From: Nonomuraea guangzhouensis
Lineage (GTDB): Bacteria > Actinomycetota > Actinomycetes > Streptosporangiales > Streptosporangiaceae
Reading direction: 5' to 3'
DNA length: 64,000 nucleotides
NCBI RefSeq assembly: GCF_019396345.1
Contig: NZ_JAHKRM010000006.1
Location: 372,001 to 436,000, forward strand
How positions within the stretch are numbered: the first letter of the stretch is position 1; each line of letters begins with the position of its first letter. The translations under genes and the position numbers were made by a program. The notes under the pieces are model-generated. The model was not told where the DNA came from, made no database searches, and worked only from the letters and a program-made list of their open reading frames with translations. This document shows, piece by piece, positions 49,806 to 58,912 of the stretch.

Positions 49806-50917
49806 TGAGGGAGTTCCAGTTCATCGAAGAGGTGATGCCGGCTGTCCCACCTGCCTCGCCTGAGCAGATCGCCGCTGTACGAGCCCGTGTCATGAGCGCG
49901 GCGTCGAACTCCGGTGGCGCCTTGCGTTCGAGAACCTTGCCTTCGAGAGTCTTGCGTTCGAGAAGGGCGGGACGCGTTCGCCGACCGGTCGGCGCCCAGC
50001 GAATCACCCACGGCCTGATAGGTACGGTGCTGGCCGCGGTGGCCGTCGTCCTCGTGATCACGGTCGTGATGGTCGCGATGCCCCGGCCGAGTGAGCAGGC
50101 AGCCGTGACCTCCCCTAGGCAGGTGCTCGATGCGGCAGCCGACAGGCTCGCCGCCCAGCAGCCGGCCACGGGCCGCTACTGGTGGTTGAAAACCCAGGTA
50201 CTCATGCGGACCAAAGACGCCGAGGTCTCCATGGTCGAGATACGTGGCGACGACGTGTTGGTCATCGGACGTGACGGCCACCGGTACACCTGGTACGAAA
50301 CCGTGTCGACCAGACCCTACGGCTCGGCGGCGACGCGGGCGTGGAAACGGGCCGGATCGCACAAGCTATGCCCAGGGCGCGGTTGCGACTCCAACAACCG
50401 CTTCTATGCGAGCCGGTCGCTCGACCAAGCGCTGAAGCTCGCGAACGGCCACGACCTGACGCTCAAGGATCTCCTTGACCTGCCGAAGGAGGCCACCGCG
50501 TTGCGAACTCGGCTGCTGGCGGGCTACTCGCCCAACTCCGATCTGAGCCGGGAGCAGTGGCTGATGGAAGTGGGCATCAAGCTTGTCACGGAGACCCCGG
50601 CCACTCCTGGGACGCGTGCGGCGGGTTACCGGATGCTGGCCGCACTGCCAGGCGTAAGCGTGACGGAACGGGTAACTGACGTGATCGGCCGTCAAGGGGT
50701 GGTCCTGCAGCTTCCCACCCCGCAGGGTGTTGTCCAGACCCAGCTTGTCATCGACAAGGAGAGCGGAGAGCCGCTTGCCGTCCAGGGAGTAGGTCCCATG
50801 CCCGGCCTGCCCGAGGGCACAGCGGTTGATGTCAGGATCATCAAAATGGCGGGCTGGACCGATACGCGCCCTGTGGTGCCACCGGGCTGCCGCCCTGGAT
50901 GCGAAGGCACGTACTGA
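49802..50917 (+). CDS. CU044_5270-type membrane protein, putative anti-sigma partner
   Basis: A 371-residue protein with one membrane span at about residues 73-93 (LIGTVLAAVAVVLVITVVMV), a ~70-residue cytoplasmic N-terminus and a large extracytoplasmic part (DAAADRLAAQQPATGRYWWL...; QLVIDKESGEPLAVQ). This matches the actinobacterial CU044_5270 family, always next to ECF sigma genes. Bases 49921-49965 hold three 15-bp repeats coding LRSRT-LPSRV-LRSRR. Anti-sigma role inferred. Confidence 0.8.
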   Translation: MMREFQFIEEVMPAVPPASPEQIAAVRARVMSAASNSGGALRSRTLPSRVLRSRRAGRVRRPVGAQRITHGLIGTVLAAVAVVLVITVVMVAMPRPSEQAAVTSPRQVLDAAADRLAAQQPATGRYWWLKTQVLMRTKDAEVSMVEIRGDDVLVIGRDGHRYTWYETVSTRPYGSAATRAWKRAGSHKLCPGRGCDSNNRFYASRSLDQALKLANGHDLTLKDLLDLPKEATALRTRLLAGYSPNSDLSREQWLMEVGIKLVTETPATPGTRAAGYRMLAALPGVSVTERVTDVIGRQGVVLQLPTPQGVVQTQLVIDKESGEPLAVQGVGPMPGLPEGTAVDVRIIKMAGWTDTRPVVPPGCRPGCEGTY

Positions 50918-51089
50918 AGCGTTGCCGGTTTCCGAAGGTGGCACTCGCGAGCAGGCTTTCCTGGACGCGCCTGGCTCGCGCGCGGGATCTCACGGCGCCA
51001 CCTCATCCGCCGTGGCGGTTCCCGACGAATACTTCAAGGAAGCGCTCAACGGCTTGGGCGGAGTCGCGGTGCTCTTACCTGGAGGATGT

Positions 51090-51338
51090 GTGAAGGAAAG
51101 ACTGTGGAGGCTCGGCCTTGCCTTTGTGGCGGTGCTGGTCCTGGGGTTGGTCGCTCTGACGGTGGTGATCGCCGTACCTGAGTCACTGCCGTATGTGCTC
51201 GTCGCCGTGGTGACCATTCTCGTGGTGGGCTCCATTCTCTTCGACCGCTTGGCCCTGTCCGACCCGGAGCCCCCCGACCTGCCGCCGCGATCGGCTCACG
51301 ATGTGCAGATGGAACAACGTCGTCGCGATCCCTGGTGA
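51090..51338 (+). CDS. Small two-span membrane protein
   Basis: An 82-residue protein with two hydrophobic segments (LGLAFVAVLVLGLVALTVVI and LPYVLVAVVTILVVGSILFD) and a polar C-terminus. The GTG at 51090 follows GGAGGAT, which decides the start; the frame is open upstream but not gene-like. Function unknown. Confidence 0.65.
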   Translation: MKERLWRLGLAFVAVLVLGLVALTVVIAVPESLPYVLVAVVTILVVGSILFDRLALSDPEPPDLPPRSAHDVQMEQRRRDPW

Positions 51339-51508
51339 CGCGTAGCCCCGATGCTGCGTGGGCAGATTGGTGAGGGCGATGGCGGGCGCGCGGCCGCACC
51401 GCCCTCATTGCGACTTTGCCCACCAGAATCACTGACACAGTGCCTGCGATCGCCGACCAAATCACTGATCTTGACGCTGGACTACAGCGGTGCCAGCATC
51501 CGGTTACT

Positions 51509-51832
51509 ATGACCACCGATCCTTCAGTTGCCAACGGGCAGATCTATAAGCCCCTCGCCTCCGCTCTCACTTTGCTGAGCGTGGCATTTATGATCATGCC
51601 GGTTCGCCGCGTCGTGATCGAGGTAAGCGAGTTCGGCCTGCGGCAGCTTTTCGTTCCGGTGGTCATCCTGGTCGGGCTGCCCGTACTCGGAGCGCTGGTT
51701 GGATCCTTCTTGAGGTTTCGGGGTCCAGGCGGCAGATTCCTCGGAATCACGTTGGGGATCTTTGTTGCCAGTCTGCTTTTGCTGGTGCTACTCGCCTACT
51801 GGTGGATTTACTCCATCACCGCCGGCCTCTGA
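51509..51832 (+). CDS. Three-span membrane protein, hypothetical
   Basis: A 107-residue protein with hydrophobic segments around residues 18-34, 45-66 and 80-103. The ATG at 51509 lacks a ribosome site, so the message may be leaderless. No family recognised. Confidence 0.6.
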   Translation: MTTDPSVANGQIYKPLASALTLLSVAFMIMPVRRVVIEVSEFGLRQLFVPVVILVGLPVLGALVGSFLRFRGPGGRFLGITLGIFVASLLLLVLLAYWWIYSITAGL

Positions 51833-51957
51833 TCCGGTTCCATTGCGATCCGACGCAGTCCTCACGATCGCCAGAGGCGGCTGATCTCAGCTCGTGGTCG
51901 GGGTCGGTCGTCCACGGCGTGTCGTGCCGCATCGCGCCTCCGATTAGCATGATCACC

Positions 51958-52344
51958 ATGCATCGCAGTCGTGTCTACGCCCTCCTGATCGACACCCCCA
52001 CGCAGGAGGCCGAGGCGGCGGCCGCCTTCTGGGCCGCGGCGCTGGGGGCCACGGCTCGCACGTTGCCTTCCGAGGAGCAGTTCATCACCCTGCACGGCGC
52101 CTTGCCCGAGCCCGGCCCGCTCGTGGCCGTGCAGTCGGTCGACGACGCGCCCCGCTTCCACGTGGACATCGAGACCGACGACGTCGAGGCGGAGACCCGG
52201 CGCCTGCTCGCCCTGGGCGCGAGTGAGGTGGCGCGGTGGCAGGAATGCCGCACTCTGCGCGTCCCCGGCGGGCATCTCATGTGCGTGCTGCCTGTGGAGA
52301 GTGACCGCGAGGTGTTCGAGTCCGAGGCCAAGACCTGGCCCTGA
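51958..52344 (+). CDS. VOC/glyoxalase-like family protein
   Basis: A 128-residue protein: EAEAAAAFWAAALGATARTL, HVDIETDDVEAETRRLLALG and CRTLRVPGGHLMCVLPV are typical of the glyoxalase-like domain group with a conserved central FHVDIETDD strand. Substrate unknown. The ATG at 51958 is preferred because the domain begins right after it. Confidence 0.85.
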   Translation: MHRSRVYALLIDTPTQEAEAAAAFWAAALGATARTLPSEEQFITLHGALPEPGPLVAVQSVDDAPRFHVDIETDDVEAETRRLLALGASEVARWQECRTLRVPGGHLMCVLPVESDREVFESEAKTWP

Positions 52345-52422
52345 GCCTCCCGCTGGTGGACCAGGCGGGCGGGGGCCGGAGTGGTGGCGTATCGCTTGTC
52401 TCTCAGCTGCCACAATTTGGAC

Positions 52423-52710
52423 ATGTTCGTTGTCACAGTGACCTACACAGCAGCACTGGATGAAGTGGATCAGTGGCGGCCGGCCCACGGCGACTGGCTG
52501 AACGATCTCATTTCACGGCGGCTGTTTCTCGTTGCCGGGCGCCGGGTTCCCTTGACCGGCGGCGTCTATTTCGCCTCGGAGATGCCCGCCGAAGAGCTCG
52601 ACTCCATTCTCGCCACCGATCCATATGTCCTCAGGGGCGTCGCCACACACAGCGTCGTGGAGTTCACGCCCTTGCTGGTCGCAACCGGCCTGGAGAGTCT
52701 CAAGGGTTAG
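52423..52710 (+). CDS. YciI-family protein
   Basis: A 95-residue ferredoxin-like protein: MFVVTVTYTAALDEVDQWRP, AHGDWLNDLISRRLFLVAGR and a conserved His/Asp pair (RPAHGDWL). YciI-like proteins are small putative enzymes related to muconolactone isomerases. The ATG at 52423 starts the first strand. Confidence 0.85.
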   Translation: MFVVTVTYTAALDEVDQWRPAHGDWLNDLISRRLFLVAGRRVPLTGGVYFASEMPAEELDSILATDPYVLRGVATHSVVEFTPLLVATGLESLKG

Positions 52711-52752
52711 AGGAGATCGTGGCCTCGTTCCCTGATGATCGTGTCGGTGATG

Positions 52753-52869
52753 GCGCTGAACGCCAAGACCCTGGCGGACACCGTCGAGGATCTGTCGGAG
52801 CTGTTCCGGGCTGACGAGGTCGAACCGGTGGCCTGGTACGGCGTTGGGCTCTTCGCAGCCGAGGCTTGA
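52753..52869 (+). pseudogene. Methyltransferase C-terminal remnant
   Basis: About 38 residues, TVEDLSELFRADEVEPVAWY then GVGLFAAEA, match the C-terminal end of SAM-dependent methyltransferases of the kind that ends VAWYGVRLFTD. Everything upstream is lost. It lies between the YciI gene and an intact, different methyltransferase. Confidence 0.5.
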
Positions 52870-52928
52870 TTTCCTGCCGCTGAATAATCGAGTGGCCCAC
52901 GGGCCCCAACCCTCATTACCGTGACCAG

Positions 52929-53696
52929 GTGCTGAGCTATGACGTGCTCGTCGAGCAAGCCATCCAGGCATCCGTCCGTGGCTGGGACTTCAGCTGGCTG
53001 CGCGGCCGAGTGAGCGGTGGAGATCCGTCGTGGGCGTACACCGAGCGGGCCCTGTCGCTGCTTCCAACGGCGCAGCGCGTGCTTGACCTGGATACCGGCG
53101 GTGGTGAGGTCCTGGCCTCCTTGTCTCCACTTCCGCGTGCCACGGTCGCCATGGAGGCATGGCGACCCAACATCGCCATAGCCCGCGAGCGGCTGAGGCC
53201 GTTGAGGGTGCCGGTGCTGGGCGGGAGCGCCGAGCACATTCCCGTACGCGAGGCCACCTTCGACCTCGTGCTCAACAGGCACGGTGCGCTGAACGCGGCC
53301 GAAGTCGCCCGAGTTCTCGTTCCTCATGGCCGGCTGCTCACGCAGCAAGTCGGCAGCCGTAATGGCTTGGACCTGAACGTCGCCCTGGGTGCTCCGCCCC
53401 CGACCGATCCGGAGAGCTGGACATTGGCCGTCGCGGTCGACCGCCTCCGCCACTGCGGGCTGCACGTGCTGGACGCGCGCGAGGAGATGGTCGAGTACGT
53501 CTTTCACGACATCGGTGCGGTCGTCTTCCAGTTACGTGCCGTTCCTTGGCAAGTTCGCGACTTCGATCGCGACCGCTATGACCGGTCGTTACGTGCTCTC
53601 CATGAGCGCATCTGTTCCGAGGGTGCTTTCACTGCTCGCGATCACCGCTTCCTCATCGAAGCCGAACTGCCCAGTCGCCTCCTTCCGTCTTCCTAA
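52929..53696 (+). CDS. Class I SAM-dependent methyltransferase
   Basis: A 255-residue protein. VLDLDTGGGEVLASLSPLPR is the SAM-binding motif I (~residues 58-77), PVLGGSAEHIPVREATFDLV motif II/III, and ARVLVPHGRLLTQQVG the post-motif strand. The start is GTG. Methyl acceptor unknown. Confidence 0.87.
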   Translation: MLSYDVLVEQAIQASVRGWDFSWLRGRVSGGDPSWAYTERALSLLPTAQRVLDLDTGGGEVLASLSPLPRATVAMEAWRPNIAIARERLRPLRVPVLGGSAEHIPVREATFDLVLNRHGALNAAEVARVLVPHGRLLTQQVGSRNGLDLNVALGAPPPTDPESWTLAVAVDRLRHCGLHVLDAREEMVEYVFHDIGAVVFQLRAVPWQVRDFDRDRYDRSLRALHERICSEGAFTARDHRFLIEAELPSRLLPSS

Positions 53697-53764
53697 GCCG
53701 CCCATCAGCGCGATCTTCCCTCGCTAGCATCGGTCGAAGTAACGGAGGGACGTGAAGGGGACAC

Positions 53765-56700
53765 ATGGAGTCGGAAGCACGGTTCACGCTTCTCGGACCG
53801 GTGTCGGTCCACGGGCCTGACGGGCCGATCGCGCTGGGCTCGCCGAAGCAGCGGACCGTGCTGGCCGCGCTCCTGCTCAACGCGGACCACACGGTGTCGG
53901 ACGACCGGCTCGTCGCTCTGGTCTGGGGCGAGCGGGCGCCGCGCACGGCTGTCGCGCGCTTGCAGGTGTACGTACACGAGCTGCGGGCGCTGGTCGGCAA
54001 GGAGCGCATCAGCCGCGTCGGCGCCGGCTACCGCATCCACACCGGCGCGGACGAGGTCGACCTGCGGCTGTTCGAGCGCTACAGAACAGCCGCGCGCGCC
54101 GACGCCGAGGAGGGGCGGCCCGCCGACGCCGTGGCGCGGCTGCGTGCAGGGGCGGGACTGTGGTGCGGGCCCGCGCTGGCGGGGACCAGCGCCACGCTCA
54201 TCGACCAGGAACGCCCGGGCCTCGAGGACCGGCGGATCTGCGCCCTGGAGGAGTTGTACGACGCGGAGCTGGCGTCCGGGCGGCACGCCGAGATTCTCGG
54301 CGAACTTCACGCCGCGGTGGTCGAACACCCACTGCGCGAGCAGCTACTGGGACAGCTCATGCTGGCACTGCACCGGTGCGAACGTCGCGCCGAAGCGCTG
54401 GCCGTGTACCGGGACGCGAGACAGCGGCTGGTCGACGAACTGGGCATTGAGCCCGGCCGGCCCCTGCGCGAGTTGCACCAGCGGCTCTTGGAGGATGAAA
54501 CGGACCTCCCGCGGGCACAGCCGCCGCAGCGCGGACCGTTGGCACCCCTTGTCGCGCGGCCGGCCGAGTTACCCAGGGACGTGCCCGGGTTCGCCGCTCG
54601 CGAGGCGGAGCTGGCGTGGCTGGATGAGTGCCTGGGCGGCGGCGACGGTGTGTGCGTGCTGAGCGGCACCGCGGGCATGGGCAAGACGGCCCTCGCGTTG
54701 CACTGGGCACACCGGGCCAAGGAGCGCTTTCTCGACGGCCAGCTCTACATCGACCTTCGCGGTTATGATCCGGACCACGAGCCGCTGACCACGACAGCCG
54801 CGCTGACCCGGCTGCTGGTCTCGCTCGGCGTCGATCCCGAACGGGTGCCGGGCGGGTTCGAGACCCAGCTCGGTGTCTACCGCTCGCTGCTGGCGGGGCA
54901 CTCGTTCCTGCTGGTCCTGGACAACGCCCGCTCGGCGGCCCAGATCGAGCAGCTCCTGCCCCCGACCGGCGTGACGCTCGTGACCAGCAGGCACCGGCTC
55001 GGCGAACTGGTGGCGTACGCGGGTGTCAGGCAGCACTCGCTCGGCCCGCTCATCGACGAGGACGGCCGGGCGCTGCTGGACGGCGTACTCGGGCCGGCGG
55101 ACGACCCGGCCGAGTCGGACGCGCGCGGTGAGCTGGTCCGTGTGTGCGGCGGGCTGCCGCTCGCGCTGCGCATCGCCGCCGCGAACGCCGCCACCCGGCC
55201 CGAGGGCGGCACCACGGCGGTCGCGGCGGAGCTGGCCGCCGGCAGTCTGCTGGCAGGACTGACCGTGGACGGTACCGAGCACAACGCCATCACCATCGCC
55301 TTCTCCGCCTCCTACCGCGTGCTCGCCCCCGTCGAGCAGCGGGTCTTCCGTCTGCTCGGACTCGTGCCCGGCCCGGATGTCACCGTGGCGGCCGCGGCGG
55401 CGGTCACCGGCCTGTCTCCGGACACGGCGCGTGCCTCGCTCAAGAGCCTGGCCGCGGCACACCTGCTCGAACATCACCTCACCGATCGCTACCGCTTCCA
55501 TGACCTCGTCCGGCTCTACGCCGTGGCGGAGGCCGGGCGCGACCCCGAATGTGAGTCGGCATGGCACCGCCTGTTCGACCACTACCTGGAACTGGGCGCC
55601 ACCATCGCCGCCCAGTGCGCGCCCGGCGAGTTCCTGCTCCCCGGTCCCCAGCCGCACACGGACGCCCATGTTCCCGAGGCGGCCGACGTCATCAATCTGA
55701 TGGCCGCGCTGACGCACGCGATCGAGCGCGAGCCCGGCCCGGGGGTCTGGCGTCTGGCCGACATGGTTCGCGCCATCTGTGCCCGTACCGGGCGCATCGG
55801 TGAGTGGATGGAGATCGCGCCGACCCTGCTGGCGGCCGCCTCCGCCCACGATGTGCCGGCCGTGACCGCCATGCTGCACACCGGCATGGGCGAAGGCCTC
55901 TTTCGGATCGGCCGCCGTGAGGAGGCCGTCGGGCACCTGGAACAGGCCGTCCGCATCGCCCGCGACAGCGGCGAGCGCAAGGGCGAGGCGGCGGCCCGGA
56001 TGGGGCTGAGCTTCGCGCACGCGTGGACCGGCCGCCTCACCGAAGCCATGGCCGACAACGTACGAGCCACGCAGCTCTTCGGCGAGCTCGGCTCGGTGCC
56101 CGGGCACATCCTGGCCCTCAACGCGCTCGGCAACCAGTACCACCAGCTGGGCCGGCTCATCCTGGCCGAGGAACACTGCAGGCAGGCGCTCACGTTGAGC
56201 CGGCGCCACAATCTGTCCCACGCCGAAGGAGCCAGCCTGCGGGAGCTGGGTGCCGTACTCCTCGACCAGGGCTGGTACGGCGAAGCGGAGACCTGCCTTC
56301 GGCAGTCGGTCGCCCTGATCGTCTCGATAGGCGGCCACGGCGCGGCCACGTCGCAGATCTGGATCAGCCGGCTGCACTGGGAGAACGGCCGGTGGGCGCA
56401 GTCGCGGGACGAGGCGCTGCGCGCGCTCGACGTATGCCACAGCCAGGGCGACCGGCTGGTGGAGGCGGCGGCGCTGGTCGCCCTTGCCGATGCAGGAATC
56501 CGCCTCGGCCTGACGACAGAGGCCTCTGACAGTCTCGACCTGGCCGAAGAGCTCATCAACGCAGGTGGCCTGCCGTGGCATCGGGCGTACGGGCTGCTCG
56601 CCCGTGCCCGGCTGCACGACGCCCGGGGCGACCACGACGGCGCCCTCCGCCACGCGCTGCGGGGCTATGCCATCGCGTCCGAGAGCGAGTACCGGCTGCC

Positions 56701-56860
56701 GGAGCTGGCCGCCCTGACGGAACTGGCCGGGCTGGAACAGCGGCGCGGCAACCGCGAGGCGGCGGCGCGCAAGGCCGACCAGGCCTTGCGACTGTGCCGG
56801 CAGATCGGACACGCACCATGTGCGGAGAAGCTTGCGCCGCTGCTGGTGGACGCGCTGTAA
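53765..56860 (+). CDS. SARP/AfsR-type regulator (BTAD, NB-ARC, TPR)
   Basis: A 1031-residue protein. Residues ~8-100 form the OmpR-like winged helix (FTLLGPVSVHGPDGPIALGS). Residues ~105-250 form the BTAD (LEELYDAELASGRHAEILGE). A NB-ARC ATPase follows with Walker A GTAGMGKTALAL (~300) and GGLPLALRIAAANAA. The last ~400 residues are TPRs. AfsR-type proteins activate secondary-metabolite or stress genes. Next to it are two small secreted proteins, possible targets. ATG follows AAGGGGACAC. Confidence 0.93.
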   Translation: MESEARFTLLGPVSVHGPDGPIALGSPKQRTVLAALLLNADHTVSDDRLVALVWGERAPRTAVARLQVYVHELRALVGKERISRVGAGYRIHTGADEVDLRLFERYRTAARADAEEGRPADAVARLRAGAGLWCGPALAGTSATLIDQERPGLEDRRICALEELYDAELASGRHAEILGELHAAVVEHPLREQLLGQLMLALHRCERRAEALAVYRDARQRLVDELGIEPGRPLRELHQRLLEDETDLPRAQPPQRGPLAPLVARPAELPRDVPGFAAREAELAWLDECLGGGDGVCVLSGTAGMGKTALALHWAHRAKERFLDGQLYIDLRGYDPDHEPLTTTAALTRLLVSLGVDPERVPGGFETQLGVYRSLLAGHSFLLVLDNARSAAQIEQLLPPTGVTLVTSRHRLGELVAYAGVRQHSLGPLIDEDGRALLDGVLGPADDPAESDARGELVRVCGGLPLALRIAAANAATRPEGGTTAVAAELAAGSLLAGLTVDGTEHNAITIAFSASYRVLAPVEQRVFRLLGLVPGPDVTVAAAAAVTGLSPDTARASLKSLAAAHLLEHHLTDRYRFHDLVRLYAVAEAGRDPECESAWHRLFDHYLELGATIAAQCAPGEFLLPGPQPHTDAHVPEAADVINLMAALTHAIEREPGPGVWRLADMVRAICARTGRIGEWMEIAPTLLAAASAHDVPAVTAMLHTGMGEGLFRIGRREEAVGHLEQAVRIARDSGERKGEAAARMGLSFAHAWTGRLTEAMADNVRATQLFGELGSVPGHILALNALGNQYHQLGRLILAEEHCRQALTLSRRHNLSHAEGASLRELGAVLLDQGWYGEAETCLRQSVALIVSIGGHGAATSQIWISRLHWENGRWAQSRDEALRALDVCHSQGDRLVEAAALVALADAGIRLGLTTEASDSLDLAEELINAGGLPWHRAYGLLARARLHDARGDHDGALRHALRGYAIASESEYRLPELAALTELAGLEQRRGNREAAARKADQALRLCRQIGHAPCAEKLAPLLVDAL

Positions 56861-56881
56861 GGACCTACAGGCGACTGCGGG

Positions 56882-57118
56882 TTACTTCAGGACCCAGAGC
56901 GCCCAGAACGGGCTGTCCCATTCGCATTCCCAGTATTCCTGGTCCCCGGAATACTTGAAGCCCGCCTTCTGACACTGCGCGTAGGTCTTGTGGACACTCT
57001 TGATGTGGCCGGCCTTGGTCGTCACCACGTCCGCGCTCGCGGAGGGCGCGGTGCCGAGCGTCGCGGTCATCGTCAGGGCGGCCGCTGCGACCACCGCACT
57101 CATGATCTTGTTCTTCAT
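56882..57118 (-). CDS. Small secreted Cys-containing protein
   Basis: A 78-residue protein with a clear signal peptide (NKIMSAVVAAAALTMTATLG, cleavage after ASA), leaving ~48 residues with two cysteines (AQCQKAG and YWECEWD) that could form a disulphide, and an aromatic end WDSPFWALWVL. No family recognised. It converges on the SARP gene and diverges from the next small secreted protein. Confidence 0.7.
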   Translation of the reverse strand: MKNKIMSAVVAAAALTMTATLGTAPSASADVVTTKAGHIKSVHKTYAQCQKAGFKYSGDQEYWECEWDSPFWALWVLK

Positions 57119-57298
57119 GGAGAAAAGTGTCGCAGCCAGGGCTTCCGTATCTCTTCTCCTTCGCTCGCCCATCAGTGCGGAGCCGGAACCGGAACGGAAG
57201 AGGAACGGAAGGGCGGTCTCGTAGCATCCTCCGAATCCGCCCGCCGGCCGGGGCCCATTTCGGCCGATGCGGCGGAAACAAACGGAGGTACACACAGG

Positions 57299-57532
57299 AT
57301 GAAGATCGGAACACGGCGCATCGCCAAGGGGCTGGCGATCACGCTGGCGACGGCAACCGCGGGCATCGTCCTCGCGTCGGGCCCGGCCAACGCATGGCCG
57401 AAGATCGTCTTGACCTATCCCTACACTTCCGCAGGGGCCAGGAAGTGCTCGATCGACCTCAAGACCGCGCCATCGGGCTACTTCTGCGGCCGGATTTACA
57501 ACCCCAACCGCTGGGCTCTCATGACCTACTAG
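57299..57532 (+). CDS. Small secreted Cys-containing protein, second of a divergent pair
   Basis: A 77-residue protein with a signal peptide (KGLAITLATATAGIVLASGP, cleavage after ANA) and a ~45-residue mature part with two cysteines (ARKCSIDL and GYFCGRIY). ACGGAGG lies 9 bases before the ATG. It shares no obvious sequence with its divergent neighbour except size and design. Possible bacteriocin, inhibitor or structural surface peptide; unproven. Confidence 0.7.
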   Translation: MKIGTRRIAKGLAITLATATAGIVLASGPANAWPKIVLTYPYTSAGARKCSIDLKTAPSGYFCGRIYNPNRWALMTY

Positions 57533-57670
57533 GGGGCGGTCGTGTAACCACGGGGTGTTCGCAATCCCTCTTTCTCTCTCTGATCGTGTCTTTCCATCGG
57601 GGGCAGGGAGAGGAAGAGGGGCGGTCTCGCCAGGCTGCCGCGAATTCTCTGTTCAGCTACCCTTTGGGCC

Positions 57671-58282
57671 GTGAATCAGAACGGTAGCGTCGAAGACCCC
57701 GAGCAGGCTCTGACCCGGCTCGGGGGAGATTCCTCCCGCGTGACCTTGCGCCGCCTCACCATCGACGATCAAGACGAGTTCATCGAGTTGGTGCGTGCCA
57801 GCGCCGACCTGCACCATCCGTATATGTCCTTGCCCAGCACACCGCAGGAGTTCCGCGACTTCCTCGGGAAGTTCGAGGATCCTCTGTCCGCTGAAGGCCT
57901 ACTGGTCTGTATGCGTGACACCGGTGCCGCCGCGGGCAACATCAACATCAACAGCATCATCCGGGGGCGGTTCCAGTCCGCCGCACTGGGCTATGCGGCC
58001 TTCGCCCCCGCCGCCGGCCGAGGGTACATGTCGGAGGGACTCGGCCTGGTGCTGCGCTACGCGTTCGAGCACTTGCGCCTTCACCGGCTGGAAGCCCAGA
58101 TCCAGCCCGACAACCACGCTTCTCTGAAACTGGTTCAGCGCCACGGGTTCCGCTCCGAGGGTTACGCGCCCGACTTGCTGTTCATCGATGGCGCCTGGCG
58201 GGACCACGAGCGGTGGGTCATCACCAACAGCATGGCCGGCATGGTTCCGAGCGCGCCACATCCAAGCCAGCCTGTCCGTTGA
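57671..58282 (+). CDS. GNAT-family acetyltransferase (RimJ/RimL-like)
   Basis: A 203-residue protein: TLRRLTIDDQDEFIELVRAS at the front, GNININSIIRGRFQSAALGY for the central sheet, and GRGYMSEGLGLVLRYAFEHL then RLEAQIQPDNHASLKLVQRH, as in ribosomal-protein-alanine acetyltransferases. The start is GTG at 57671. Confidence 0.88.
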   Translation: MNQNGSVEDPEQALTRLGGDSSRVTLRRLTIDDQDEFIELVRASADLHHPYMSLPSTPQEFRDFLGKFEDPLSAEGLLVCMRDTGAAAGNININSIIRGRFQSAALGYAAFAPAAGRGYMSEGLGLVLRYAFEHLRLHRLEAQIQPDNHASLKLVQRHGFRSEGYAPDLLFIDGAWRDHERWVITNSMAGMVPSAPHPSQPVR

Positions 58283-58284
58283 AG

Positions 58285-58839
58285 TCAGAATGAGCCTCTG
58301 TCGCTGATGAGCTTCGAATACAGATACATGTCCCGACGCTCACCCCCCACCTCCTGCCAACTACGCAAGAGCCCCTCGCGAACGAACCCCGCCCGCTCGG
58401 CGGCCCTCCACGACGGCGCGTTCCACGGCTCCACATGTAACTGCAGCCGGGGAATCCTCAGCCGTTCCAGGCCCCAGGACGAGATCGCCCGCAAGGCCGT
58501 GCCCGCGACCCCCTGGCCCCGGGCCGACTTCGCGACCCAGTAACCCAGCGACGCCCGGCCAAGAGCGCCCGGCCACAACCCGATCTGGCCCACGGCTCGG
58601 TCGTCGCCGGCGTTCGCGATCGCGAAGGAGTAGCCGACTCCGTCGGCGGCCTTGCTCCACTGGCGCCGGATGAAGGCGGAGCCCTCCGCGTCCGAGTAAT
58701 TCGGCGGCACTCCGGTGATCAGAGGGATGTAGGCGTCTTCGGAAGCCTCGCGCACCACCGCGACATCATCCAGCCGCCATGGGCGAAGCAGGAATTTCTC
58801 GCCGGCCGGGAGTTCGGGAACGACGAGCGGGTGGTCCAT
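58285..58839 (-). CDS. GNAT-family acetyltransferase
   Basis: A 184-residue protein: KFLLRPWRLDDVAVVREASE, LGYWVAKSARGQGVAGTALR (acetyl-CoA loop) and RLQLHVEPWNAPSWRAAERA. A RimJ/RimL-type paralogue of its convergent neighbour, whose stop lies 2 bases away, but not a recent duplicate. Acceptor unknown. Confidence 0.88.
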   Translation of the reverse strand: MDHPLVVPELPAGEKFLLRPWRLDDVAVVREASEDAYIPLITGVPPNYSDAEGSAFIRRQWSKAADGVGYSFAIANAGDDRAVGQIGLWPGALGRASLGYWVAKSARGQGVAGTALRAISSWGLERLRIPRLQLHVEPWNAPSWRAAERAGFVREGLLRSWQEVGGERRDMYLYSKLISDRGSF

Positions 58840-58912
58840 TCCCGCATCATGTCACCAGAGTTGATTTCCCGGCTCCCGGGGCGGAATGGCGGGTGCCGAA
58901 TAGACTGCGGCG

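Noticed and set aside
50826-51089. Long N-terminal extension of the small membrane protein at 51090
   Set aside because: It overlaps the end of the preceding gene and lacks protein character; the GGAGG site supports the GTG at 51090.
54569-56812. 747-codon open frame antisense to the SARP gene
   Set aside because: It is fully inside the regulator gene on the other strand and has shadow-type composition without domains.
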